Shown here in pieces: positions 9,001 to 17,086 of a stretch of 48,191 nt of DNA. The stretch comes from a virus: positions 1 to 48,191 of IMG/VR virus record IMGVR_UViG_3300017964_001331, one strand, 5' to 3'. A program made the position numbers and the translations under genes. Each line of letters begins with the position of its first letter. Positions within the stretch are counted from its first letter, which is position 1. The notes under the pieces were generated by a model, which worked only from the letters and a program-made list of their open reading frames with translations, searched no databases and was not told the origin of the DNA.

Positions 9001-10520
9001 AAACTAATACTAGGCGTTGGAGGATCTTGTGTTGCTGCAACGTAGTGAGTTGCACTTACAGTGCCTGCCGCGTTTGATGCTGTTAGTGTATATGTAATGT
9101 TGTTTGAAATAGTTACATTTTCAGTACCTGTTGCGCCTGTAACTGTAACTGATGGCGATCCGTCATCTGCAGAAAGTATCAAAGTTGTTGCATTACTAAC
9201 ATTCCACGATAATCCTATACTACTTCCAATTGTAGCAGAGCTTGCGCCGCCAAACGAATTAATAACAGGGGGTTGTACAACACTAACTGTTGCTGTTGCT
9301 GAGTCTGTTCCGTCACTGTTTGTAGCTGTTAGAGTGTATGTTGTTGATGATGTAGGACCAACAACTGTACTTCCACTAGAAGAATTAACCGTTCCGATGC
9401 CTCTGTTGATACTTGCACTTGTTCCATTTAATATAGTCCAAGATAATGTAGAACTGCTTCCACTTGAAATGCTGCTAGGTAATGCTGTAAAACTTGTAAT
9501 AGTTGGCGGAACTGGAATTGTATTACCTAAAGGAGTAAGTAATGATCCAACCGGCGGAGTTGAAATAACCACAGTGTCATAATCAGTTCCATTAATGTTA
9601 ACTTGTCCATTTGGTAGTGCAACTTCTGCTATACTACTAAAGTCTCCTAGTACAGTTTCGTCAATTCCCCATGTTGTATTATTTGGTGCATCGTCTGTAA
9701 ATGATGCTTTAAATTGTATTGTAGTTGCATTAACTTCTCTAGCAAATAATTCATAATCATTTCTAGTATAAACTGAGCCGCCTGTTTGACGGTATACTTT
9801 TTGATATGCAGAGCCAAGTTGATAGTTTCCTATACTATAACCTGTTCCTGCGCCTGTACTACTAGAAGTTGCATTTGCTTTAAACGAAATAGCACCCATA
9901 GCACTTAGTCTAGTTTGCCAGTCAACTGTTTTAGCTTGAGATCCTGTATATGCAACATTTGCACTACATCTAATTTGTCCGCCGGCATTAAAAAATTCTT
10001 GTCTTGCAATTGCACTTGCAAAAGTAACTTGGAAAATATGGTTAATTGTTCCATTCCAGTTACCACTTACTGTATTATATCTTGTACTAGTTATTACTGC
10101 ATTTTGAGAATCTAGTAGTGCAGAAACACTTAGTTGTGTTGTTGCATCAACTAAAAATTTATCAGTATCAATGTCTGTTGCAAGAGACTCTAAACCTTGC
10201 ATATAAATTTCTTCAACTTTATCAGTATCTTCAAGATTTATATCGTAGTCGCCCACAACAAAGGGATTTATAGTTACACTAGAAGCACCTAATTGGTGTG
10301 CTCTAATACGGATTAAATCAATATAAAGATTTTCGTAATCTTCTGCTGAAATTTTATCAGCATCTAAAGGATCAGTTACTGATCCTGTACCAGTAACACT
10401 TTGAGTAGTAAATGATTGTCCATAACCGTATGTAGGCGTAACAGATGTTGAACTACCAAGAATCAAATTAACTTGATCTCTAAGAGTATTATATCTATTA
10501 GCTAGAATTACAGTTGGCAT
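6024..10520 (-). CDS. Large Ig-repeat adhesin/tail-fibre-like virion protein
   Basis: A 1498-aa protein in two parts. Residues about 1-315 are paralogous to the whole 316-aa product encoded just upstream: both have a start of the type ...ILG...YGQ, an AEDxxNLYxDxIxxRxHQ segment, and FNxGGxIRxxANV...DWxxxxxxxGxIxFKAN. Residues about 330-1498 are about 13 consecutive Ig-like domains of 80-105 aa. The clearest (about 335-415 and again mid-protein) carry the bacterial signature S-x-L-S-W...GIGxVNxSSG...TYTLTATN. Composition is dominated by Ser, Thr, Gly and Val. Ig-like domains on phage virions typically promote weak binding to cell-surface glycans. The conserved head probably docks the protein on the baseplate or tail, and the repeats project outward. 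The region is visibly less AT-rich than the glycosyltransferase genes beside it. Confidence 0.75.
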   Translation of the reverse strand: MPTVILANRYNTLRDQVNLILGSSTSVTPTYGYGQSFTTQSVTGTGSVTDPLDADKISAEDYENLYIDLIRIRAHQLGASSVTINPFVVGDYDINLEDTDKVEEIYMQGLESLATDIDTDKFLVDATTQLSVSALLDSQNAVITSTRYNTVSGNWNGTINHIFQVTFASAIARQEFFNAGGQIRCSANVAYTGSQAKTVDWQTRLSAMGAISFKANATSSSTGAGTGYSIGNYQLGSAYQKVYRQTGGSVYTRNDYELFAREVNATTIQFKASFTDDAPNNTTWGIDETVLGDFSSIAEVALPNGQVNINGTDYDTVVISTPPVGSLLTPLGNTIPVPPTITSFTALPSSISSGSSSTLSWTILNGTSASINRGIGTVNSSSGSTVVGPTSSTTYTLTATNSDGTDSATATVSVVQPPVINSFGGASSATIGSSIGLSWNVSNATTLILSADDGSPSVTVTGATGTENVTISNNITYTLTASNAAGTVSATHYVAATQDPPTPSISFNDSGVDTRSSTLLSWTSGGGTTTTVTVTNHNGTTIFSSNLTSGNETITPTGTGTYTANITTSNSWGNGSYSTTFEGVQAPSISYAASTVEVNNSVTYSWNAGGYTSSIVSIIGSNGITYGVPNGTDLIGSATSTPALTGTWTVRISPNGYPNGLTSVKGATYVEDTIVVTSQASVLTAASWDQAQYNSGDTATFNWTLDPNDTNASVGYSLVGSPINNTSGSKTGSNSVSITVSGRGSIAGAASYDGVNINDSATVIDIPSIVYFTAGSSSITSGDSTTLSWVVQYADTVTIDQGIGSVNASSGATTISPTTNTTYTLTATNGAGSVTTSQTVNVGSAAPSPTMTITAPSSAYIGDPFDFSWSATNATSTTRVIVGVLGNSITSPGTATSGTQTIPAQNSVGTVAISGTATGAGGTVAANTVETTIGYRPNSASITPNPIGFTGAAGTGQSDTYTIAVSGTPGDTVNISWTYDRGPFTGNNNVILDSNGEASGSGVHTDWGTFTYVFTFGVGSPSSITVVQTINPPAADPPTISLSPSSGAINSDNFTLTWNSYGTGTVASLYKPNGILHAQSTDATGSVVGPLNVVGTWSASISDSAGSDSASTTVTYAPSLTISPSSVEVNEPYTVSLTNAEPNGTYILTVYGTLYPGGQPWSTSGTSVTFNADSSGNYTVSNQVHTGEIDYYITLSGTSSIGGSTTSNTLQVRYPPPSGSIQVSPSSGVANSTTFTVAWSYSNANNVYIEYFKDGVSQGSFSPTLNPSSLSQTLSSAGTWSFSLIDDSGTLATDSVLVTATPPPTVSGQIYFDASSYQEGDSAVAIWSTSNTTTTVTAYMYRDLNTLVVSGNGTSGQLVFDTAGYPGSSLTAVLAHGTDTLDTDNATIDAATGPTIGSIGGLPASGYIIVTSGSSFSITLTAYDTGGSALSNGVGTWSESGANTTLTSVNGSQVTDGTVTGTWRAGTKSQGFYENLTVTYTHNDGNSVSASTIIYWAS

Positions 10521-10540
10521 CTACATCTCTCTTTTTTAAT

Positions 10541-10581
10541 TATAGTATTTATTTAGAAAAAAATTCTAATAAATTACTATA
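10541..10581. repeat. Long imperfect inverted repeat between the 316-aa and 1498-aa genes
   Basis: Arms 10541-10558 and 10564-10581 (18 nt each, 15 pairing positions) flank a 5-nt A loop. The element fills most of the 64-nt gap. It contains the late-promoter-like AATAAATA. After the second arm on the minus strand come A-rich bases rather than a U tract, so a classical terminator is unlikely. Confidence 0.5.
10546..10553 (-). promoter_or_regulatory. Late-promoter-like octamer AATAAATA
   Basis: Seven of 8 match to the T4 late promoter TATAAATA, 25 nt before the ATG of the 1498-aa adhesin gene. The same octamer followed by C recurs before two other genes in this window (17706-17714 and 44745-44753). 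Confidence 0.5.
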
Positions 10582-10584
10582 GGA

Positions 10585-11535
10585 TTATGCCAACTCGTGG
10601 TCGTTAAAATAAGTAGGAGCAGGAACAACTACGTCTGAGTCAGCTCTATAATGCTGAACAAAACTTTCAAGTCTTCCGTCTACATTGTTGTCAATATTAT
10701 TATCAAATACAGTATCGTTAAATTCAACTCTAAAAATAATTCTATTTGCTATATCACTTCTAGCTTTAATAGTGTATAAGTTGCCTGCATATATACCACT
10801 GTATGTTCCTGCGCCAACTTTTTGGTAGATTGTTTGATAAGCACTAGTTAAACCATAATTACCAATTGCTTGTGTTACCGTATCTGCATTTGAACCAATT
10901 TTTTGATAAGTTTCGTTTGCTTTAAATTTAATAATTCCAACTTGCGAAGTTAGCTGCGTCCAATCTAACCCTTTTGGCGTTGCTGCGTTAGTTACATTTG
11001 CTGTAAATCTAATTTCTCCGCCTGTGTTAAAAAAGAATCTTCTGTGATTTTCTGACGAAAAAGTAACTGTAAATTCATGATATAATAGACCGTTCCAATT
11101 TGAAGCTCTAGCAGTAGCAATACCATATTCTAAAGATGCTTGTGTGCTATCCATTAACCTCTTATCAGCTTCTACTTGAGTCATTAAACGTTCAAAATCA
11201 GCAATACCTTTTTTATCACCGTCTGGATCTGTACTTGATACACCATCATCATTTACAAAAAAGCTAGTTTCTTCTGCAACTACGTTTAAATTTTGTATTA
11301 CTTCAGCAATACCAGTATCGCCAGGTCCAACTTGGTGAACTCTTGCTTTAATAATATCAGTATAGATGTTGTTTAAATCTTCGGCAGTGATAACATTATT
11401 ATTATCACCCGGCGCACTAGATACTTGATTACTTGACAGTGTTTGTCCATAACCGTTTTGTCCCGAGCCTGTTCCTAAAATTAGTTCTACTCGAGATTGT
11501 AAGTTATTAATTCGTGCTGCTGTAATATCTGCCAT
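10585..11535 (-). CDS. Virion structural protein, fibre-associated (parent of the adhesin head)
   Basis: A 316-aa protein starting MADITAARINNLQSRVELILG, a start familiar from structural proteins of marine T4-like phages that lie among the tail-fibre genes. It is mostly beta, with AEDLNNIYTDIIKARVHQ near residues 50-67 and FNTGGEIRFTANV near residues 168-180. The whole length aligns with residues 1 to about 315 of the neighbouring 1498-aa adhesin, so it probably occupies an equivalent docking site or forms mixed oligomers with it. It follows the 495-aa fibre gene by 9 nt, so both are probably on one transcript. The exact role (neck, whisker or baseplate fibre) is not known. Confidence 0.6.
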   Translation of the reverse strand: MADITAARINNLQSRVELILGTGSGQNGYGQTLSSNQVSSAPGDNNNVITAEDLNNIYTDIIKARVHQVGPGDTGIAEVIQNLNVVAEETSFFVNDDGVSSTDPDGDKKGIADFERLMTQVEADKRLMDSTQASLEYGIATARASNWNGLLYHEFTVTFSSENHRRFFFNTGGEIRFTANVTNAATPKGLDWTQLTSQVGIIKFKANETYQKIGSNADTVTQAIGNYGLTSAYQTIYQKVGAGTYSGIYAGNLYTIKARSDIANRIIFRVEFNDTVFDNNIDNNVDGRLESFVQHYRADSDVVVPAPTYFNDHELA

Positions 11536-11544
11536 GACGATTCC

Positions 11545-13032
11545 TTATACCTTTAGCACACATTCTACTAACTTTTCACCCTCGTCATGATTGCTTTCTA
11601 GTGCAATTCCAACCATTGATCCGCCATTAATTGCAGTACTTGCACAACCATTTTCGTCTACATATACTGCATCACCTTTGCTTACTGGACCAATTACTCT
11701 AACCGGTAAGCGTCCTTTTAAGCCAATGTATTGTCCTTCTGCATCACTGTTCATCATTACAGCAGGCTGAGTTGACACTACACCAATTGCTATACAACCT
11801 CTGCCAGCTGCTTCAACTTCATGATCATCATGTCTGCACACACATACTACTGTACCTGGTGCTAATTCTTCGCCTGTGCTGTATTTTTCTGCTAAGTCAG
11901 CATAACGTGCTGTTGTTGCTGTACCGTCAAATAAATTTGCTGCAATAGTTCCTGTCGCATCTCTAACTGCAACTGTATCTGGATTTGCACTTGTACTTGC
12001 ACTACGGAAATTTGTTCCTACTCTAAGTGTATTTGCCTTAGTAGCTTCACCAACAAATGATGTAGCGTATACATTTGCCCATGTTGCAGAACCTGAACCT
12101 AAATTAAATGTTGCATCTGCTCCAGGAATAAGCGATGTAGAGTTTATTGTTGCAACGTGGGTTAATGTGCCGCCGCTGTCTGTAGTTTTAAACTTAATTA
12201 CACCATTATTTGTAACGTTTTGAATTACGCCATCAAATCCATTAGTATCAATTTTTATGTGTAAATCATTACTATCTCCAACAAAGGCACCAGAGTCAGG
12301 TATTTCAATTGATTCTGTAAAGACAGTATTTTGTCCTTGTGAAATTTGTACAAAATCACTAGCAGGAATACCTCCTAATTTTGCTGCGTTAGACGCTGTA
12401 CCCCAGAAATAGTGATCAGTACTTGTTACACCATTAGTTGCTGCCTTTGTATTTTTAAGGGTAATACCTTTTTTGATTCTATCAAATCCTTGAGCTCTTA
12501 AGTTAACTTCGCTTACATTTAAGTCAAATTCATTTGGGCTAGTTATAAATAGATATTCATCTTCAATAATGGCTGTAATAATGCCTCTTGGAGTACTAGT
12601 AGTATCTAAAACTTCCATACTTTGCATTTGGGTTACGCCTTCGCCTGCATTCTGCGGGCCAATTAGTATGAAGCTAGTTCCGTTGTATACATAAAGCTGA
12701 TCGTTTGCACTATCCCACCAAAAATCTCCTACTGCAAGTCCGCTTGGCTCGCCTGTTGAAATTTCTGCGCCGCCTGTTGTTCGCCATTGTGCGCCGTCAT
12801 AAAATTTTAATTTGCTATTTCCAGTATCAAACCAAATCTGTCCGCTGATTGGTCTTGCTGGCTGATTTGCTCCAGCAAAATTTTCTAGCAAAAACAGGAA
12901 GTTTTCATTCTGGATCTCACCGTAACCTGCATAGTTTTTACCTATAAATTTTAGGTCAGTGGTTTGATCAACAGTTCCGTCTTCGACTGTTGTTAATAAT
13001 GTATTGTTATATCTGTCTATTTGATAAGCCAT
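11545..13032 (-). CDS. Tail-fibre-like protein with 'DLAEKY' C-terminal domain
   Basis: A 495-aa protein. Residues 1 to about 130 are the shared fibre N-terminal module also present in the two genes upstream: NYAGYGE, a helix NFLFLLENFA, then GQIWFDT...LKFYDG..W...GG and GDFWWDS...LYVYNG..F.LIGP. The middle has a fibre-type segment (NLGSGSATWANVYATSFVG). From about residue 376 it has the widespread phage-fibre C-terminal domain YADLAEKY...GTVVCV...IGVVSTQPAVMMN...GRLPVRV.GPVSKGDAVYV. That domain probably caps or trimerises the fibre; related ends are sometimes self-cleaving, but no cleavage residues can be assigned here. A late-type octamer lies 25 nt before its ATG. Confidence 0.7.
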   Translation of the reverse strand: MAYQIDRYNNTLLTTVEDGTVDQTTDLKFIGKNYAGYGEIQNENFLFLLENFAGANQPARPISGQIWFDTGNSKLKFYDGAQWRTTGGAEISTGEPSGLAVGDFWWDSANDQLYVYNGTSFILIGPQNAGEGVTQMQSMEVLDTTSTPRGIITAIIEDEYLFITSPNEFDLNVSEVNLRAQGFDRIKKGITLKNTKAATNGVTSTDHYFWGTASNAAKLGGIPASDFVQISQGQNTVFTESIEIPDSGAFVGDSNDLHIKIDTNGFDGVIQNVTNNGVIKFKTTDSGGTLTHVATINSTSLIPGADATFNLGSGSATWANVYATSFVGEATKANTLRVGTNFRSASTSANPDTVAVRDATGTIAANLFDGTATTARYADLAEKYSTGEELAPGTVVCVCRHDDHEVEAAGRGCIAIGVVSTQPAVMMNSDAEGQYIGLKGRLPVRVIGPVSKGDAVYVDENGCASTAINGGSMVGIALESNHDEGEKLVECVLKV

Positions 13033-13048
13033 TCGTGTAACCCCTAAG

Positions 13049-13065
13049 CATTTATATTATTTATC
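13049..13065 (-). promoter_or_regulatory. Two adjacent late-promoter-like octamers
   Basis: On the minus strand, GATAAATA (13065-13058) is followed by TATAAATG (13056-13049). Each matches the T4 late promoter TATAAATA at 7 of 8 positions. They lie 25 and 16 nt before the ATG at 13032. Confidence 0.5.
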
Positions 13066-13069
13066 GTTT

Positions 13070-15016
13070 TTATGGATATGCGGTTGTTGATACCCACTGC
13101 CAATTTGTTCCGTCACTTTCAAATGTCATTACAGATCTTACTGGCGATAGTACAACACTACCAGATGCACCAGCTGGATCAAATACTACATCTTGCGTAA
13201 CAGTTTCGTTTAATGTTCCTCCTGCATCAACAGCAATATAACTTATTTGTTTTATTGATTCAATATCAACACCCGATACAGTTGCGCCTGAATATGATGT
13301 TGCATGTATTCTAGCTACCTTTCTGTTATGTGTTGTTGTTAAAGGATACAAATCATCTAAATATCCTGCTACAGCATTTTGTAATGCTGTACCAGAACCT
13401 AAACCTGTAATGTCCATAGAAAATACTATAGTTTCTGTTGCAATTTCTTCGTCTACATAGCCTTTGTTTGCAACTGTATCATCTGAATCTTCGCTAACTG
13501 ATAAAATTGCTGCTTGTTTTTCACTAATTGCTTTGCCTGCACCAGTAATTTTTTGATTATCTGTTATATTAATGTCACCTAATGCAGTAATATTGATACC
13601 ATTAGTACCAATAAGATTCATTGCTAACAGATTGTCAGATGCATCGCCTAGTGATATAGCTGCACCTACTTTAATAGTAGTTCCGTCAAGTCTTATATTA
13701 TCAACAGATAATGCTGATAGTGTACCAAGACTTGTTAATTGTGGAGCACTTGTAACATTAACTAAACTGTTGTTTGTTAGTTTGTCTACGCCACCAATTT
13801 TATAAGTTAAATTTGTATTCAATAAGTCTATGTTTACGTTAGATGTGAAGGCATTTGTTGCAAATCTCCAAAGCAAATCTTTACTTCCACTTAGACTATT
13901 AACTCTTAATCCTGATTCGTCTGCTAATCCATCAGTTAAAGCAGTACTATCATTAAGTATACCAATCTCTATGAGTTTATCTTCTACTCTAAGTGTTTGT
14001 ACATCAAGTGCTACACGGTCACCTTCAACAATTAAATCTCCGGTTACTCTCAAGTCACCTTCTACATCTAGTGTATACTCTGGTAATCTATCAGTTGTAA
14101 AGATACCAACTCTTGCTGTACTTGCATCTACATAAACAGCATCAACTGTAACAGCACCAAAAACCGACGACTTAACACGTAAACTTAAATCATGGTCTGT
14201 TAGCTGATTTTCAATGTAAAAACGTGGTCCTACAACTCTTTGAACATTGTTTTGAGATAATCCAATAGTTAAACCACCTGAGTTTTGTATAGTTAATGTT
14301 CCGGTTGTAACACCATTAGCAGTTGACGGGAGGAAACTATCAGCAGTTCTTACAACTCCTGAAGCAGTTACTAGTGCGTTTGCAGAATCAGCAGTTCCTC
14401 TATATTTAAAATTGCTTTTATCGATTATGTTATAGCCTTGATAGATAATACCGTCTGGATTAGTATCTGTAACAAGACTTAAAATTCTTTGACTGTATAT
14501 CGGTGTAAATTCAATATTACTAATAACAGCAGACATTGTACCGCCTATATACAAATAAACAACTGTTCGAGAACGACTTTGTGTATCTAATATACTTCCA
14601 ACTTCAAAACCACTTTTTCCTTGTGCTTCTGTATATTGAGGACCAACAAGTATTAAATCAACACCATCAAAAGCATAAAGTTGATTTGCTAAATTATCAA
14701 TCCATAAGTCTCCAGCAACCATCTGCGGTCTTGTATCTGTTACGCTAGGTCCGCCACTTGCTTTCCATTGCGTTCCATCATAAACTTTTAAACGTTGCTC
14801 TGATGTATCCCACCATATTTGACCAATAATAGGATTGCTAGGAGCAGCAGTATTTGCAAAATTTTCTAAAAGTTTTACAAAGTTCTCGTTAAAGTATTCA
14901 CCATATCCGCTATAGTTTCTACCAACAAGAGTAAGATTGGTGCTATTAGTGTCTAATTGCCCGTCTATAAGATCTATTAGTAAAGTTCCATCTGTCTTGT
15001 TTATTTGGTAGCTCAT
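13070..15016 (-). CDS. Tail-fibre-like protein, middle member of a tandem trio
   Basis: A 648-aa protein with the same N-terminal module as its neighbours (residues 1 to about 130: RNYSGYGE, NFVKLLENFA, GQIWWDT...LKVYDGTQW, GDLWIDN...LYAFDG). The central part has repeats typical of phage fibres, for example YTLDVEGDLRVTGDLIVEGD followed by VQTLRVEDKLIEIGI at about 310-350, where other phages have the 'VDDKNIELG' element. The C-terminus (about 530-648) differs from both neighbours and starts after a KGYVDEEI element; it could be the receptor-facing tip. The ATG is separated by a single base from the stop of the 685-aa gene, which suggests coupled translation. T4 gp10/gp12-like position, but direct homology to a T4 gene is not claimed. 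Confidence 0.65.
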   Translation of the reverse strand: MSYQINKTDGTLLIDLIDGQLDTNSTNLTLVGRNYSGYGEYFNENFVKLLENFANTAAPSNPIIGQIWWDTSEQRLKVYDGTQWKASGGPSVTDTRPQMVAGDLWIDNLANQLYAFDGVDLILVGPQYTEAQGKSGFEVGSILDTQSRSRTVVYLYIGGTMSAVISNIEFTPIYSQRILSLVTDTNPDGIIYQGYNIIDKSNFKYRGTADSANALVTASGVVRTADSFLPSTANGVTTGTLTIQNSGGLTIGLSQNNVQRVVGPRFYIENQLTDHDLSLRVKSSVFGAVTVDAVYVDASTARVGIFTTDRLPEYTLDVEGDLRVTGDLIVEGDRVALDVQTLRVEDKLIEIGILNDSTALTDGLADESGLRVNSLSGSKDLLWRFATNAFTSNVNIDLLNTNLTYKIGGVDKLTNNSLVNVTSAPQLTSLGTLSALSVDNIRLDGTTIKVGAAISLGDASDNLLAMNLIGTNGINITALGDINITDNQKITGAGKAISEKQAAILSVSEDSDDTVANKGYVDEEIATETIVFSMDITGLGSGTALQNAVAGYLDDLYPLTTTHNRKVARIHATSYSGATVSGVDIESIKQISYIAVDAGGTLNETVTQDVVFDPAGASGSVVLSPVRSVMTFESDGTNWQWVSTTAYP

Positions 15017-15017
15017 G

Positions 15018-17075
15018 TTATTGTCCTGTATAAATTATGTAATTAACGGCTAAGTATGGGTTCATTACATTTAATGCTTCGCCTATTGATGTATCAGTCT
15101 TAATACCTCCACTTGTCGCCAATCCTTGTGTTCCGCCGCCGCCTGGTTCAATAGGCAACGTAATAGCATTACTGTCTGAAGCTTCTCCAGCAGCAACTCT
15201 AATACCATAGAATTGACCGTTAGTAACATCGCCTTTTAAATCGTGTTCGTGTTCTGGTAAATTGTCTAATTCAATATTTACACCTTCAGAGCCTCCAGTG
15301 CCGCCCATTGAATCTGCTGCAATATCAGTTACTCTATTTGCGGTTGGGCCTCCCATGTTATCTAAGCCCATTGCAAATCTACCACGTAAGTCAGGTAGTG
15401 TAAATCTGTTAACTCCGTTGTCAGAAACTAGTGTCGGATCTTTAAAATTATGTTGGATTGCTAGCCACAACTCATTATAATCTGTTTTAAGAACTTCCGA
15501 ACCATCGCACAATAACCATCCTTCTGGTGCTTCTTCGCCACCATATGGCATAATTGCTCCTGCAGGAACTAATGGTATTGATTTTAAGAAGTTACGTTTT
15601 GTAATTCTGTAAACACCTGTTGTTCCAGTTGTTCTATTTAAAAGGATTTCGTCTGCATTACCTGCATCATATGTAACATCTTTACTACTAATAAATCCAT
15701 TGGAAATACTCACATTAAAAGTTTTGCTTGTTCCGCCAGTTTGTCCGTCGAATTCAAAACTATTATTTTCTACATCACCTGTAATATTAAATGTAGTTGA
15801 GCTTGCAAGTCTATCTGCTGAGCCTGCTCTCCCTGATACTGTACCGCTTACGTTACCTTGTAGGTTACCAAAAAATGTTGTAGCATAAACTTCATCATAT
15901 TTGTTGTTAGTTGTACCAATATTTCTAGCTGCATTTTCGTCTGGAACTACATTTCCAGTATATAAAATTCCGCCAATATCTACATCGCCTCCGATGTAAG
16001 CGTTTAGTGAAACACCTAAGCCCCCTGTTGTTGTAATACTTCCTGTTCCTATCGATGTAGATTGTTCAGTACTAGCAACTTGAATTACTCCTGTTCCGGG
16101 TTCTCCAGTTTTTGGTGCAACTTTAATATTACCTTTAACATCTAATGCTTCTTCTGGAGCACCATTGTTAATACCTACTGAACCTTCACTATTAATAGTT
16201 ACTATTGTAGGAGACAAGTTACCATTACGCATTCTTACATCAATACTAGAACCATTTGTATTGTGTTGTATTACACCTGTTTCACCGTCAATACCAATAG
16301 TTAATTGTCCGCCAGTACCAATGCTAATTCCGTCATTTGATTTTACACTAAGTTGGTAGTTGGTTGTACTTGCTGCATTGCCTTGTAAAAAATTACTTGC
16401 AGATACAACTTCACCGCCTACAACTAATGCTTCAGCTTTTTCAGCAATACCATAATACTTTAATGTTTGTGTGCCAACTATTGCCTCATTAGCAATGTTC
16501 ATTCCTGCACTAATACCTTGTCTAAATCCTTTGATAGATGTTTTAGGTATAAATGATTGGCTACTAATAATAATTGCAGGTTTGTCTTCAACTTTAATAG
16601 TAAGAACACTATACGTAACATCATCTGTTCCTACTATTGATTCTGCTTGTGCTCCAGTTAAAAGGCCGTCGCTGAAACTTGGGCCAACTAGCACCCAGCC
16701 TGCGCCAGTAAACAAATAAAGCTGTTGACTTTCTGTGTTTACCCAAAGATCACCGGCTGTTGAATTTGCTACAGCAGGTTGCGAAGTTGCTTTTTTAAGT
16801 CCGCCACTAGCAACCCAATTAGTACCATCATATACCTTTAATTGATCAATTCCTGCTGAAGTATCGTACCATAATTGTCCTTCTACTGGACGAGCAGGTG
16901 CTGTATTATTTGCAAAGTTTTCTAATAGATGTAACAGGTCTTCTGCAATTGCTTGTCCGTAACCAGTAGTAAATCTACCAGGAATACTTAAACTAGTTTC
17001 TTGGTTGAGAGTATTGTCTTCAACGGTAATTGTACCTTTGTTTACAGTATCGGTATAGTTTATTGTGTATGCCAT
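15018..17075 (-). CDS. Short-tail-fibre-like protein with phage tail-collar domain
   Basis: A 685-aa protein. It has the shared N-terminal fibre module (residues 1 to about 135: TTGYGQ, LLHLLENFA, GQLWYDT...LKVYDGTNW, GDLWVNT...LYLFTGAGW.LVGP). The central region carries fibre motifs such as SVGINNGAPEEALDVKGNI and NIGTTNNKYDEVYATTFFGN. From about residue 500 it has the tail-collar domain: PAGAIMPYGGEEAPEGWLLC, the DG pair, FTLPDLRGRF (about 557-566), a G-rich EHEHDLKG region and a C-terminal NPYLAVNYIIYTGQ. The same domain ends T4 gp12 and many receptor-binding fibres. It is the best candidate here for a T4 gp12-like short tail fibre. An AAGGGG ribosome-binding site precedes its ATG at 17075. 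Confidence 0.75.
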   Translation of the reverse strand: MAYTINYTDTVNKGTITVEDNTLNQETSLSIPGRFTTGYGQAIAEDLLHLLENFANNTAPARPVEGQLWYDTSAGIDQLKVYDGTNWVASGGLKKATSQPAVANSTAGDLWVNTESQQLYLFTGAGWVLVGPSFSDGLLTGAQAESIVGTDDVTYSVLTIKVEDKPAIIISSQSFIPKTSIKGFRQGISAGMNIANEAIVGTQTLKYYGIAEKAEALVVGGEVVSASNFLQGNAASTTNYQLSVKSNDGISIGTGGQLTIGIDGETGVIQHNTNGSSIDVRMRNGNLSPTIVTINSEGSVGINNGAPEEALDVKGNIKVAPKTGEPGTGVIQVASTEQSTSIGTGSITTTGGLGVSLNAYIGGDVDIGGILYTGNVVPDENAARNIGTTNNKYDEVYATTFFGNLQGNVSGTVSGRAGSADRLASSTTFNITGDVENNSFEFDGQTGGTSKTFNVSISNGFISSKDVTYDAGNADEILLNRTTGTTGVYRITKRNFLKSIPLVPAGAIMPYGGEEAPEGWLLCDGSEVLKTDYNELWLAIQHNFKDPTLVSDNGVNRFTLPDLRGRFAMGLDNMGGPTANRVTDIAADSMGGTGGSEGVNIELDNLPEHEHDLKGDVTNGQFYGIRVAAGEASDSNAITLPIEPGGGGTQGLATSGGIKTDTSIGEALNVMNPYLAVNYIIYTGQ

Positions 17076-17086
17076 TTATATACCCC

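Noticed and set aside
7672-9582. Long plus-strand open frames (7672-8268 and 9061-9582) opposite the adhesin
   Set aside because: They are antisense to the Ig-repeat gene, rich in Val/Pro/Ala as expected from reading Ser/Thr/Gly codons backwards, and have no ribosome-binding site or promoter.
10541-10581. Palindrome considered as a terminator for the 316-aa gene
   Set aside because: The stem is almost only A/T and is followed by A residues on the transcribed strand.
11545-17075. Diversity-generating retroelement target in the fibre genes
   Set aside because: No reverse transcriptase, template repeat or variable-repeat pair was visible in the window.
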